Shown: positions 23,399-33,905, numbered from the stretch's first letter. The stretch: DNA of 60,000 nucleotides from Liolophura sinensis (GCF_032854445.1 NC_088298.1:9661504-9721503), one strand, 5' to 3'. Notes: a model not told the origin generated them from the sequence alone. Numbers and translations are program-made.

Positions 23399-24110
23399 TG
23401 AATTATGTTTAGGTTTTAATCCATCCAGACGCAGTTAATATTGTTTTCTGTCTTTTTATAGACTAGTACTGTAACTATCAACATTTGCAAACAATTCGTA
23501 TAATGCTGGAATAAAGATTGGAATTATAGGATTTTAATCCACTGTTAACGTTAAGATCAGCTCTGTTCTTCTGGCACAAAGCACAGATCAGTTGATACGC
23601 TGAATGGAGACTTTCTCAGTTTATTACAAATGAGTCAGAAATAAACTTTGGAGACATGTATATCTTGTGTATAACATAAATTTCACTTGTCTTGCAGAGT
23701 AACCTCAGCTAGTGTGATTATGTACAAAATGTAGTATTTTCTCGTTAAGAGTGAACAAGATGAAACGAAAGCCGAGTGGCTGTTAGTCTGCCCGTCACCC
23801 TTGCTCTGATACACCCAATTAGCGGGAAAGTTATGTCGTTAACACATTGCTCATTCTCACATCTAACATAGGAGGTCGTCACCCTTTACTACCTAGCCCC
23901 CATCTTCCGAAGACGTATGAAAACTGTCACTTATAACGTCACCGGCCGATCATTAGAACGTGTAGCGCGAAGATCCACCCTACCAGGTGCTTTTTATATC
24001 GTCTGAAGAGGAGGCCTTTGTCAAGGCGCTCTTTGGTCGCTTCCCTATACAGCTCAACGTGTTATACACTCATGGAGGTAAACAAAATATGCTTTTTTCA
24101 TTTATTATTT
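23399..24110 (+). repeat. segmental duplicate 2 containing candidate 5' exon (donor at 24077)
   Basis: Near-identical partner of 20250-20935, with scattered substitutions such as CTCACGGAG versus CTCATGGAG before the donor (GAG|GTAAAC, exon end 24077). It is the nearer copy to receptor 2, whose acceptor is at 26443-26444. The frame that begins with GTG at 23987 is open in both copies but has no ATG, so I treat the segment as untranslated. Confidence 0.6.
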
Positions 24111-24114
24111 GTGT

Positions 24115-24300
24115 ATTTCTTTATTTTTTAATTAATTTATTTATATATAGGAGTGGTATTTTATGCCAAACTTAAGAAAGTTTCACTTTTCGGGTTGTGG
24201 GCAGCATTGTTGTGGGAACAAACCGAGTAGAACCCGGGAAAAACCTACGATAATCCGCAGGTTAATGCCAGATCTTCTTGCCTGTTACCTGAGAGAAAAA
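24115..24300 (-). mobile_element. SINE family A, diverged and 5'-truncated
   Basis: Inverted family A order is still visible: TTTATTTATA tail, TTTATGCCAAACTTAAGAAA, GGCAGCATTGTTGTGGGAAC, CGATAATCCGCAGGT. High divergence marks it as an old copy. Confidence 0.6.
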
Positions 24301-24659
24301 CGAACTGTAAAAAACGTATGTTGTTATATGGCATTACCTGTCAACTATATCTCTGAAATCAGAACATTTACAGACAGCGAAGGGGCAGAGCTAGAAAAGT
24401 CATAACAATGGAATATTTTGCGATAAAAGCAAATCAAATTATAGAACAAATAGGCACAAATGAGCTACAAACAAATCTTGTTACTGAGCCGTCGCTCAGT
24501 ATAATACACGTGCAGCCTAGAGGCAATTGTTAGATTGTTGTCAAATCTGGCGAGTCCAATCTACCAAATTATTGCCCCCTAACCTAGTCCAGAATGCTCT
24601 ATCAAGCTATTTCACTCTTGAGTTTCTTTTATTGTTCAAATAGTATAAAAGACGACTGC

Positions 24660-24805
24660 TTATAGAGTAAACCAGAGCAGCGACGACAGTGTGGTAGTTG
24701 GCAAATGGTCACACGTATTACGGGTGAAATACGGTTTCTTGTCAATTTAATTCAATTAGGGATTTATTCTAACTGTGCAGTTAAATGTTTAAAAAGTAGC
24801 CACAT
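24660..24805 (+). repeat. unnamed interspersed repeat, second copy
   Basis: AGAGTAAACCAGAGCAGCGA ... TGGCAAATGGTCACACGT ... TTGTCAATTTAATTCAATTA ... AAAAAGTAGCCAC. Same order of strings as 20965-21110 and 58105-58225, with a longer 5' part. Confidence 0.55.
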
Positions 24806-24904
24806 AGACACCCCCCCCCCACCACCTTAAGCGGAATTTGCCTTAAAAATGCAGTGATATTAGTTGTAATTTATTAGACTTCATTTGGTTAGGATTACTC
24901 AAAG

Positions 24905-25165
24905 TGCTGTGTTGTCATCACATTTAATGTACAAAGTCATTAAAATTCTTGTTGACAGTTGCTGTGTTGTCATTACATTTAATATACAAAGACATTAAAA
25001 TTCTTGTTGACAATTGCTGTGTTGTCATTACATTTAATATACGAAGACATTAAAATTCTTGTTGACAGTTGCTGTGTTGTCATTACATTTAATATACAAA
25101 GACATTAAAATTCTTGTTGACAATTGCTGTGTTGTCATTACATTTAATACATAAGAGACATTAAC
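24905..25165. repeat. 55-bp minisatellite, about 4.5 units
   Basis: GCTGTGTTGTCATTACATTT recurs at 24961, 25016 and onward every 55 bp, each followed by AATATACAAAGACATTAAAA and TTCTTGTTGACA. Confidence 0.9.
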
Positions 25166-25426
25166 ACTGTTGTTGCCAAGTATGGGCAGTTTTCAGGACT
25201 GATGGCAATCTGTTCTTTACATGTATTTGTATTCTACTCCCCTTATGATTGCTAGGGCAATCCTATTTATTACTTTAACATGGCCCTTTTATGAAGAGCT
25301 GCAACCTACAAAAAGGACTGATACACCTGTAAATACAAATTAGCTACCTATTCTACGAGGAAACCATTCACGGACCGGGAGTTGGAATTTGAAGTTGATA
25401 TCATTTTGAGAATATTAACTGTTTTT

Positions 25427-25676
25427 AATACATTTATTTATTTTATTTATTTGGCTGCTGTTTAACGCCGTACTCAAGAATATTTCACTTATACGACAGA
25501 GGCCAACATTATGTTTGGAGGAAACCCACGACCCTCTACAGGTTGCTGCAAAGCCTTCCCACTGACGGCCGGAGAGGAAGGCAGCATGAGCTGTGCTTGA
25601 ACTCACAGAGACATTGGTGAGAGGTCCCTTGGTTATTGCGCTGTACTGGCGTGCTAACCCGCTTGGCCACGGAGGA
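25427..25676 (-). mobile_element. SINE family A, near full length
   Basis: Inverted: tail TTTATTTATTTTATTTATTT, GCCGTACTCAAGAATATTTC, core CTGACGGCCGGAGAGGAAGG, and a tRNA-like head ending CTTGGCCACGGAGG. The flanks AACTGTTTT and AACCGTTTT could be a short target duplication. Confidence 0.8.
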
Positions 25677-26444
25677 ACCGTTTTCGATTCATGACAACTG
25701 ATAAAAATTCTCTTACTCCCTGATGAGTTTTTTTTTTATCAAATATATATAATTGTTTCTTGCATATTTCTTTGGAAACTCGGACCTATTCCTCAAAGTC
25801 ATTTCTGACAAGCCAAAATTGAAAACCTCTTGTGTGTACTAGCAGTACACAGTGGTGAAAATGCCAATTACTAGGTCCTACAAATAAGCTCTAAAATCGT
25901 TTATCAAATTTTTCACTCAATTCAGAAATGGCTACGTGGAATCGGGCCCCGGTCTTGTAGGTCCTTTTGGAAATGACTCTTTTGATCATCACTTTGATCA
26001 ACGCTCCTCTATAGCATATATCAAGAGTCAACTTGATATTCTTCTGCTTCGTAGCAATATCTTCAGAGACAGCATTTGTGATAATCCAATATCTGTACGT
26101 GTTTATAATACTACTGACTACCTGTGTGCTCAGATAGGTTGCTTTTGCAACAAAATAGCTTGCTATGGGTTGTTGAAAATGGTTTGCTTTGCTGCCTCAC
26201 GTAGAATTTTGCCTCACGTAGAGATGTCGAGAAGCAGAAACGAAGACCATTCCGTGTTTTATTTCTTTCTTCCCCATTTAGCACGACGAGTCAAACATGA
26301 ACACCTACCGTATAAGTAAGATTTGACAATACTAGCGTAAACTGAAATAAAAACAAACGAACAATCAGCTGTGCATTTTCACTAGTTTCCTTGCTTCATC
26401 TTCACTAGTAATGCATGTGTGATATATCACGTTCACTGTTTTAG
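25677..26444. other. upstream region of receptor 2, no clear gene
   Basis: A 127-codon frame at 25936-26319 shows no family motif, transmembrane segment or splice context, and I do not call it. An acceptor-like TTTTAG (26439-26444) ends the region. Confidence 0.4.
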
Positions 26445-27548
26445 ATGATGAATACTTCCTGTGCGGCCTGCAATCTCACTATGGACGTTCTCACAAACGA
26501 GGCCGATTGGTTGTCCAACATCAGTGGAAGTAACGTCACATCCGGTGAAGACGGAAGTGGGAGTGGGATACACCTCATGAAATTCACATTACCACTGTTT
26601 CTGATGTACGCAGTGCGTATCGCACTCGGCTGTATGTCAGCAGCAGTGAACTATTTCCTGTTGAGTGGGCTGGCTGGTGTCAGTTCGTGGCAGTTGAAAG
26701 CTAAAGCCTTTCTGCAAGTTAGTGCTATTGCTAATACCATTCTGCCTTTTGCCTCTGGTATAAATCTTCGGATCATCGCAGAAATTTTCTGGGAAGTAAG
26801 TGATAACACGGCATTGTGTTTTGGTGCAACTACCGCGAATATTTTTGGCCTTGTTGTTTTCATCCAGTCCTTCTGCAGTTTAGGGTTAGCCTGTGACCGT
26901 CTTTATGCCGTCACCAGACCACTGCAGTACCACACTGTTGGCTATAACAAGGGTATTAGACTCTTTATGGTTATCGCCCCTGTACTTGTGGCCCTGTTGA
27001 TCTACACTGCCTACGTTGTTTTTGCTCTGAGGCTTCAAGTTCCGGTACCCCCTGGCTTTCACCCTGTCTGTGTGATACTACAAAGGGCACAATTCCTTCA
27101 GTTGGCTTCAAATATTGTGGAAAATGTCTTGCTATTCTGCAACTGCATGTCGTTCCTGTTATACAACTTCTGTTTCCTTGCACTGCGTTTTCAACATATG
27201 AAATTTAAATCGAGTTATGGCGCCCAGATACATCAAGAGAATGTTGTGTTGGCAGCTACTTACTTGCTGACAAATCTTTGTACGTTGTTTCTGTACAGTC
27301 CCGCTCCCATTTTTTCATACGCTTACGGAAAGAAAGCAGGCCAGCCCGGCTCCCCTGAATACCAACACTTCTTCATGATACGTAATTGTTTTGTTACATT
27401 GTATATGATAAATAGCGTCCTTACTCCGATAATATTAACTCATCGAATTCCATCCATTGGGAAGAATTTACCCTTTGATCTAAACATTTGTGTCCGTTTT
27501 CAAACGTCGCACCGTTCGACAGGTACTGATTCATCGAATACTGGGTAA
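26445..27548 (+). CDS. orphan rhodopsin-like (class A) 7TM receptor, copy 2
   Basis: A 367-residue paralogue of the receptor at 2463-3554, with the same DRL in place of DRY (ACDRLYAVTRPLQY), the same TM7 NSVLTPII, the same proline-rich end of TM6 and matching Cys in TM3 and ECL2 (HPVCVIL). The extracellular N-terminus is 12 residues longer from the chosen ATG, with Cys residues and an NLT sequon. The first ATG sits exactly at the splice acceptor (TTTTAG|ATGATG); Met13 aligns with the start of copy 1, so either Met could serve. Intracellular loop 3 and the C-terminal tail are the most diverged parts, which suggests different coupling or regulation, whereas TM1-TM2 and TM6-TM7 are nearly identical in DNA. 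Ligand unknown. Confidence 0.88.
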   Translation: MMNTSCAACNLTMDVLTNEADWLSNISGSNVTSGEDGSGSGIHLMKFTLPLFLMYAVRIALGCMSAAVNYFLLSGLAGVSSWQLKAKAFLQVSAIANTILPFASGINLRIIAEIFWEVSDNTALCFGATTANIFGLVVFIQSFCSLGLACDRLYAVTRPLQYHTVGYNKGIRLFMVIAPVLVALLIYTAYVVFALRLQVPVPPGFHPVCVILQRAQFLQLASNIVENVLLFCNCMSFLLYNFCFLALRFQHMKFKSSYGAQIHQENVVLAATYLLTNLCTLFLYSPAPIFSYAYGKKAGQPGSPEYQHFFMIRNCFVTLYMINSVLTPIILTHRIPSIGKNLPFDLNICVRFQTSHRSTGTDSSNTG

Positions 27549-27733
27549 TTATTTACCACGAAATGATCAATGTATTCGAAAATGTGTGTAAAAGCATATA
27601 TGCTTTTATTGTACAGGATACATAAAAATACTCCTGTGCATCGTACATTCTACACCAAAATACTATACATATTATAAACAGAATGTACAATGTACAATAC
27701 ATAGCAGTATGTCAAATCGCAGTACATTCTACA

Positions 27734-27737
<4 letters not shown>

Positions 27738-27813
<76 letters not shown>
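27738..27813. repeat. (TA)n microsatellite
   Basis: About 37 TA units. The flanks are partly self-complementary (GTACATTCTACACCAATA and TAGAATGTAGGATGTAC). Confidence 0.95.
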
Positions 27814-27819
<6 letters not shown>

Positions 27820-27879
27820 AGGATGTACAATACACAGCAGTATTTTCATGTATCCTGTACAATATGTATCCTGAACAAC

Positions 27880-29060
27880 AGGAGCTGTGAGACCGTACTG
27901 TACATCATACTTTACGATGTACTTTCTGAAAGCAGTAGCTTACTTCTGTTCATGATACACAGTATGTTTTGTAAGAACAGCGTCATGGTTTACATTGTAC
28001 GATTTGTTTTGTGGCAACGGTGTTTTGGTGTATGCTGTACGGTATGCTCTGTGGCAACAATATTTTGGTGTACGATATGCTCTGTGGCAACAGTGTTTTG
28101 TGTGAGTGAATGAGTGCTTGGGGTTTAACGTCGTAGCCTACTTAGCAAGTTTTCAGTCATATGACGACGAAGGAGTCCTTAGAGTGCATGTGATGTGGCT
28201 CCTTGTTGCAGGGCGGATTTCCACCTCTCTTTTATCGAGTGCTGCTTCACTAAGAGCCGCCCTGTCCGAGGCATTACACTGATACGGCTCAACCAGCCGT
28301 TGCACTATCCCATTTACGCTGTCCGCGAAGTGAAGAAGTTACTGCTTTCTCTTTGAAGGTCGTAAGTGGGACCCGGCCCAGGATTGACCCGGGATCTACC
28401 GCCTCCCAAAGCGCAGTCTTTTGGCGTATGCTGCACGATATGTTTTGCGCGAACAGTGTTTTGGTGTATACTTTACCATATGTTCTGTGGCAACAGTGCT
28501 TTGGTGTATTTTGTACGATATGTTCTGTGGCAATAATGCTTTGGTGTATACTGTAAGATAAGTTCTGTGACAAAGGCGTTTTGGTGCATACTGTCTGATA
28601 TGTTTTGTGGCAAGAGTATATTGGTGTATACTTTACAATGTGCTCTGTGGCAATAGTTTTTTGTTGTATACTGCACGATATGTTTTGTGGCAACAGTGTT
28701 TTGGTTTATACTGTAGACCTACGATATGTTATGTGGAAACTGTGTTTTGTTGTATACTGTATCATATGTTTGTGGCAACAGTGCTTTGGTGTATACTTTA
28801 CAATATGTTTTGTGGAAGCAATGTTTTGCTTTACACTGTACGATATGTTCTGTGGCAACGGTATTTTGGTTTATACTGTATGATTGGTTTTGTGGCAACA
28901 GTGCTTTGCTGTGCAGTATGCTCTGTGACAGCAGTGTTTTGGTGTATACTGTACGATGTTTTCTGTGGCAATAGTGTTTTAGCGTATACGATATCAATGT
29001 ATTTTGTGCGAACATTACATGAAACGTACTGTACGATATAGTATTTTGGTTAATGATCTA
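27880..29060. repeat. 40-bp minisatellite, array C (interrupted by a SINE)
   Basis: TTCTGTGGCAACAGTGCTTT and GGTGTATTTTGTACGATATG alternate at a 40-bp period from about 27990, stop at the SINE (28101-28413) and resume to about 29000. All three frames of both strands stay open for stretches, producing several overlapping ORFs that are repeat translations. Confidence 0.88.
28101..28413 (-). mobile_element. SINE family B, near full length, with target-site duplication
   Basis: On the - strand: tRNA-like head (GGTAGATCCCGGGTCAATCC as B box, then TGGGCCGGGTCCCACTTACG), body, and tail CGTCATATGACTGAAAACTT ... CCCCAAGCACTCATTCACTC. The flanks CAGTGTTTTG (28091-28100) and CAGTCTTTTG (28414-28423) are units of the host 40-bp array duplicated on insertion. 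Confidence 0.85.
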
Positions 29061-29394
29061 TGACATATTTTGCAAAATGGTGTTTTTGTTCATACCATGC
29101 CAAGCATTTTGTGAGAATCGTACTTGTGTTATATAGTTTACCATATATTCTAAGGAGTTACGGAAAGAGATTGTATTTCTGTTTGTAGTCCACGCTGTCT
29201 ACAGAGAACATACTGTGTGATATATTCTGTGAGAACAGTACTATTGTTCATTCTGTACAATGCTTTTGCATGAGCAGAGTAGCTCTTCCCTGTACTTAAT
29301 ACTGTATCTTTGTACTCTGGATAATAAATGTAACAGTTGCACAGGTACACCCGTGTTTCCATGTCAGCAGGTTTGCATCAGTTGCAGACAGATC
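29061..29394. other. array C flank, homologous to array B flank
   Basis: TTGTATTTCTG, TTGTTCATTCTGTACAATGC, TGAGCAGAGTAGCTCTTCCC and ATAAATGTAACAG follow in the same order as at 19470-19745. No gene is seen. Confidence 0.5.
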
Positions 29395-29745
29395 ATGCCA
29401 TGTGGTACTAAAATATATTACCATGTGGTGCTGAAAAACATTATCATGTGGTGCTGAAAGATGTGTGGTACTGCAAACCAATGGTATGTGGTAGTGAAAG
29501 AGTATAACGTGGTTCTGAAAAACCATGACGTGTGTTACCGGAAGACTATGACGTGTGGTACTAAAAGACTATGACGTGTGGTACTGGAAGACCATGAGGT
29601 GTGGTACTGAGAGACCATGACGTGTGGTATTGAAAGACCATGACGTGTGGTACTGAAAGACCGTGATGTGTGGTACTGAAAGACTACGACGTGTGGTACT
29701 GAAACACCATTACGTGTCGTCCTGAGAGACTATGACGTGTGGTAC
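29395..29745. repeat. 23-bp minisatellite, about 14 units
   Basis: GACCATGACGTGTGGTACTG+AAA repeats with a 23-bp period and moderate divergence. It is followed directly by a SINE family A 3' fragment. Confidence 0.9.
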
Positions 29746-29746
29746 T

Positions 29747-29806
29747 GGCTCTGCCCGGTTTCCTCTCGCCATAATGCTGATCCGCCGTCGTATACGTGAA
29801 ATAAAC
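29747..29806 (+). mobile_element. SINE family A, 3' fragment
   Basis: GGCTCTGCCCGGTTTCCTCT, CCATAATGCTGATCCGCCGT and CGTATACGTGAAATAAA; truncated on both sides. Confidence 0.65.
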
Positions 29807-30049
29807 GTGACGATTAAAAGAAAATTTACGACTTCGTGAGTTAAATTTAACCAGCCTTTTCAGCAAATTAATACCAAATTATTGTAGGAAAACATTGTAC
29901 GAAGCATACTCCCATGTGCGACAAGCGTCTATACGCCCACACGAATTTGTTTTGAGACAACGAAGAAAGTTGAAAAATTACGTGACCCATGGATGGCCGC
30001 AACTGCACATGTAATAAATATATAAAAACGTTACACACGCGAGAGTAGC

Positions 30050-30975
30050 CTGGGTATGGTATCCATGGGAGCCACCCATGCCCACATTGCAAGGACCTTT
30101 GGCTGCTCTCGCGTAACTGTGTCAAACTTGATGCAACGTTACAGACACACAGGGCAGACATCGGACAGGCCAAGAACAGGCGGGCCTAGGGTAACTGCGC
30201 TCCGAGAAGACGGGTGCCTGCGCACCATACACCTGAGGAACCGCTTCCTGACAGTGACATCATCGTCAATCAGTGCCTTAGGTCACCGGGTCAGTCAGCA
30301 GACCGTGTCCATGATGCCTCACGGAATTAGGGCCTATCTACCATTCAGAGGGCAGTTGTTGACCGCCGAACATCATCGCCAGAGGTTGCGATAGGCTCGA
30401 ATTGTACGCCGTGATTGGCAACGTGTTGTTTTCACGGATGAAAGCCGCTTCTGCCTGTTCCGAGCCGATGGCAGAGAGCGAGCTCATGGTTAAAGAGGCG
30501 AACGAACGGCTGCATCATGCGTCCAGGAGGTAGTACCGTTTGGTGGCGGCAGTGTGATGGTGTGGGGTGGGATTTGTGGAGAGGAATGATGACACCACTG
30601 GTCATTATCCACGGACACCTAACAGCTCAACGTTGCGTGAATGAAAGTCCAGACATTCCTTCAACAGCAGCCACGTGGTGTCCTGTAACAGCATGACAAC
30701 GCCAGACCTCATACAACTCGAGTTTTGCAGCTTCCTTGATGCCAACGACATCGACGTCTTGTCGTGGCGTGTATGTTCCTCGGATATGTCCCCCATAGAA
30801 CATCTTTGGGATATCATGGGTCGTCGAGTAAGACACGGTCACACCTTGCAGCCAACCGACAAGAACTGGCGTTCGCTCTCCAAAATGCATGACAACGAAT
30901 CCCACGTCATCTCATCAGGGGTTTTCTATGCGTCGGAGAGTTTTTGCATGCTTTGAAGCAAGGGGTGGTCACACG
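30050..30975 (+). pseudogene. decayed Tc1-like transposase
   Basis: A second Tc1-family copy, unrelated in detail to the one at 13.2-14.6 kb. The first frame gives a helix-turn-helix (HIARTFGCSRVTVSNLMQRY) and DRPRTGGPRVTALREDG. After a TAG at 30392-30394 the same frame continues with VVFTDESRFCLFRADGRERA, a TAA, then VVPFGGGSVMVWGGICGEE and a TGA. After frameshifts come QHDNARPHTTRVLQ and SPIEHLWDIMGRRVR. All three catalytic acidic residues remain recognisable, but there are at least three stops and two frameshifts. I could not place terminal inverted repeats. Confidence 0.85.
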
Positions 30976-31221
30976 CGATATTGACGCGATTTTAAAAATA
31001 ACCAACTTTTTGTATACTCTGCCCATTGTTAACCAAGATGGAATGGCTATTTTTCTACCCCTGCTCTGTTTGTTCACTTGTAAAATGATCTGAAGGCTGC
31101 TTTGTCCGTTCTTATTCCAGACTTTCAATATCTAAAGTCATTCAATATATTAAACTTCAGTCATTCTGTTTTTCGCAAAATAAATTGATGTGAACTCTTT
31201 GTAAAGTTTCTTTTGTCCGTC

Positions 31222-31262
31222 AGTTTATTCTTGAGTACGGCATAAAACACCAGTGAAATGAA
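31222..31262 (+). mobile_element. SINE family A tail scrap
   Basis: TTATTCTTGAGTACGGCATA followed by AAACACCAGTGAAATGAAAT. Confidence 0.5.
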
Positions 31263-31264
31263 AT

Positions 31265-31955
31265 CAAAACTATGCGTAAAAATACTTTCATTTGTTTTTT
31301 CAGATTTTTTTAGGAGTGTTGAAAGACGTTCAAATATTTGAAAACAATGGTGCTTTACAAGCCATACTGAAGATGTCTAGGAACTTTGACGTCACATCAC
31401 CTTTTGCCCTGATGTTCACTAGATGGAAGGAATTTCTGGGAACATTATTTCAGTAATCCTTCACTCATGGTTAAAAAAAAACAGGAGCCTCTCACCAATG
31501 CGGTCGCTGTGAGTTCCAGTCCAGCTCATGCTGGCTTCCTCTCCGGCCGTAAGTGGGAAGGCCTGCCAGCAACCTGCGGATGGTCGTGGGTTTCCCCCGG
31601 GCTCTGCCCGGTTTCCTGCCACCATAATGCCTGGCCGCCGTCGTATAAGTGAAATATTCTTGAGTACGGCGTAAAAACACCAATCAAATAAATAAATAAA
31701 TCAAATCAAATGGGTAAAAAAAGTTATTCCAACATTCAGTGTCGTGATTAGACTTGAAATAACTTCCTGTGACGTTGATGACCTCTGACAGTATGGTCCA
31801 TAAAGCCCACCTTAGAATTCAAATGTTTGAGCGCCTTGAACTCTTTTCAAAAAATCTAAAGAAAATAAATAAATAAATGGAAGTAGATTCATGCATAGTT
31901 TTAAGTGATCTGTTTAGTGACGCCATCTTGGATTTTTGGAGGTCTTTTCCTTTAA
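31265..31955 (+). repeat. interspersed repeat D, copy 1 (split by a SINE)
   Basis: Sequence on either side of the SINE at 31482-31709 aligns with the uninterrupted copy at 40562-41002: AAAAATACTTTCATTT, TGTCTAGGAACTTTGACGTC, TGATGTTCACTAGATGGAAG, then TTATTCCAACATTCAGTGTC, TATGGTCCATAAAGCCCACC and GAGGTCTTTTCCTTTAAGCT. No coding capacity is seen. Confidence 0.8.
31482..31709 (+). mobile_element. SINE family A lacking the A-box end, with target-site duplication
   Basis: Starts at CAGGAGCCTCTCACCAATGC, so the first part of the tRNA head is missing, then runs through the core to AATAAATAAATCAAATCAA. Flanks ATGGTTAAAAAA (31468-31479) and ATGGGTAAAAAA (31710-31721) match the single site in repeat D copy 2 (40748-40756). 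Confidence 0.9.
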
Positions 31956-31994
31956 GCTAAAAGAAATAAAATTAAAACAACGTGGTCAAATGAC

Positions 31995-32142
31995 CTCTCC
32001 GGTTGTACCTGGGAAAGTCTGTCAGTAACCTGTGGATGGTCGTGGCCTCTCACTATAATTCTGGCAGCCGTCGTATAAGTGAAATATTCTCGAGGACGGC
32101 TTATAATAAAACACCAATAAATCAATAAATAAATAAATAAAA
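31995..32142 (+). mobile_element. SINE family A, core and tail
   Basis: GACCTCTCCGGTTGTACCTG, CCTGTGGATGGTCGTGGCCT, GCCGTCGTATAAGTGAAATA, then an AATAAATAAATAAATA tail; the tRNA head is missing. Confidence 0.75.
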
Positions 32143-32149
32143 CTGATGG

Positions 32150-33555
32150 TAGAAGTCTGGTTTCTTCCCTAAAGACCTGATCGCCATCATGCACGTGACA
32201 ATTCTCGAATTAGACTTTAAACACCATTGATGAATCAATCAGCTAATCGCACATTCAGCTACGGTTTTAAGTCAGGAAGTTTCTCTGGATCCATGCGAAG
32301 GTCGGTGGGTTACTCCAGGAATTTTCCCCACCCATTAACTTAACATCCGTACAGTATAATCAAAAACATGGCGTTAACCACCAATCAAACAAACCAACCA
32401 AATTAACAACTAACAAAAAAAATAAAAAAAAAAAAACAAAGAATTGAAGAAGAAAGCATTTTTTAAAAAATCTTATATTTTCTCAATCACCACATTCGTC
32501 AAGATACATTATAGACGTTTCAGGTACAGCACTACGGGGAGTACAGTAAATTTATATTCTCATCATAATCATACCCGATATTTGCCATCGCACACAATAC
32601 ATTTTCTACAATAGGTGTACATTATTTTTTTCACCGTTCAGTGTGTACACAAGGTGAACGACAACAACAACTTCAAACATTCTACTTCGTGGACCAATAG
32701 TTAGCTACGTAAATATATGTTGCACAATTATAGCTAATTTATGATATCTAACCATAAAGAATGACTTTAAAGTAACGATTTGAATAACACCGTTTCATTC
32801 TTCCTTCCTCGACTCCACCAAGTGCACGTCAACAGTCATAGGGGACAATGAATATTATCAAATCATAGTTTTTTTTGTACGAGATGTCAAAATAGAAAAT
32901 TCAGCAAACTCGCCAATTTTCTCAAAGTTTACGCAATTGTTAAATTACCACATTTACATTACATTCCACCTCCCCTGCTTTCTCTCCACTCATTAAGTTT
33001 CTGTAGTGTAGATACGGGGAAGAGATCAAATAGTTCTATATCTTTATCATTCGCTCCGCAATGCTTATAATTATATCAATAATTTTCGCACTGGTGATGA
33101 AATCCTTTATAATACAAAGATTAAATCCTCAGTACATATGTATCTTTGCACTCTTGCAAAGTAAGTACACATGCACGTAAAAGTCAAATAGTTGTGTCGA
33201 GCCATGACTCCATTTTTCAAACGCGCCGTAGCAAAACCACACCGGCTAAGCCGTGTTGCCTGCGGCTAATTGGGACAGAGGAATTATGTCAGTAGGCGGT
33301 AATGGGCGGGTTGTTCGTCTGTCAGTGAGGGCCCCAATCCTGTTATAGATAATAGTCCTTACACTGGGGAGCTTCAGTCAGTACTGATGACGATGCTTGT
33401 CCAGCCCAATTCCGTTACTAATAATCGTTCTTATGTTTAGGAGCTTCCGTCAGTCGGCAGTATTGGGCAGGTTGTTCGTAATAGGTTTTCCAAGACACTG
33501 CAAGTACAAAAAGCAGAAGCACAAAATGTAAAATGACGAGTCAACTATGAATGTT
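32150..33555. other. no gene; scattered repeat remnants
   Basis: 32280-32400 has a very diverged family A tail (TTTTCCCCACCCATTAACTT ... GTTAACCACCAATCAAACAA). 33285-33480 contains GTCAGTGAGGGCCCCAATCC, TTACTAATAATCGTTCTTAT and GGGCAGGTTGTTCG motifs repeated twice, which also occur at 20108-20180. The rest is AT-rich and featureless. Confidence 0.45.
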
Positions 33556-33559
33556 GAAT

Positions 33560-33896
33560 GAAGAGTATGTATATTTATTATTATTTATTTATTAATTTAT
33601 TTACTTTTTAAATTGGTGTTTTACGCCAACCTCAACAATACTTTATTTTATGACGGCCGCCAGAATTATGATGGGAGGCCACGACCACCCATAGGTTGTT
33701 GGCAGACCTTCCCACGTATGACCAGGTGCTTACGGTGGGAGGAAACCGTTCATAGCCCTGGGGAAACCCACGACCCAAGACTTACGGTTGGAGAGGAAGC
33801 CAGCATGAGCTTTGAACCTGGCTCGTAGCGATGGCACTGGTGAGTGGCTCCTGGTTCACTGCGCCGCACAGGGACGCCCACCACCTCGCCCACGGA
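33560..33896 (-). mobile_element. SINE family A, near full length with core rearrangement
   Basis: Inverted copy. CCCACGACC-type sequence occurs twice (about 33680 and 33768), as does a CTTACGGT block, indicating a duplication within the core. The head ends GCGCCGCACAGGGACGCCC. Confidence 0.7.
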
Positions 33897-33905
33897 ATAT
33901 CCCTA

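Noticed and set aside
23987-24175. Frame LFISSEEEAFVKALFGRFPI as a coding 5' exon
   Set aside because: It begins at GTG, not ATG, and runs through the GTAAAC donor into intron-like sequence; the duplicate at 20.8 kb is equally open, but nothing shows translation.
25936-26319. 127-codon frame just upstream of receptor 2
   Set aside because: No conserved motif, transmembrane segment or splice link to the receptor; composition is like the surrounding non-coding DNA.
28289-29041. Several overlapping frames rich in Cys, Tyr and His on both strands
   Set aside because: All lie in the 40-bp array C and are open because the repeat lacks stops in several phases.
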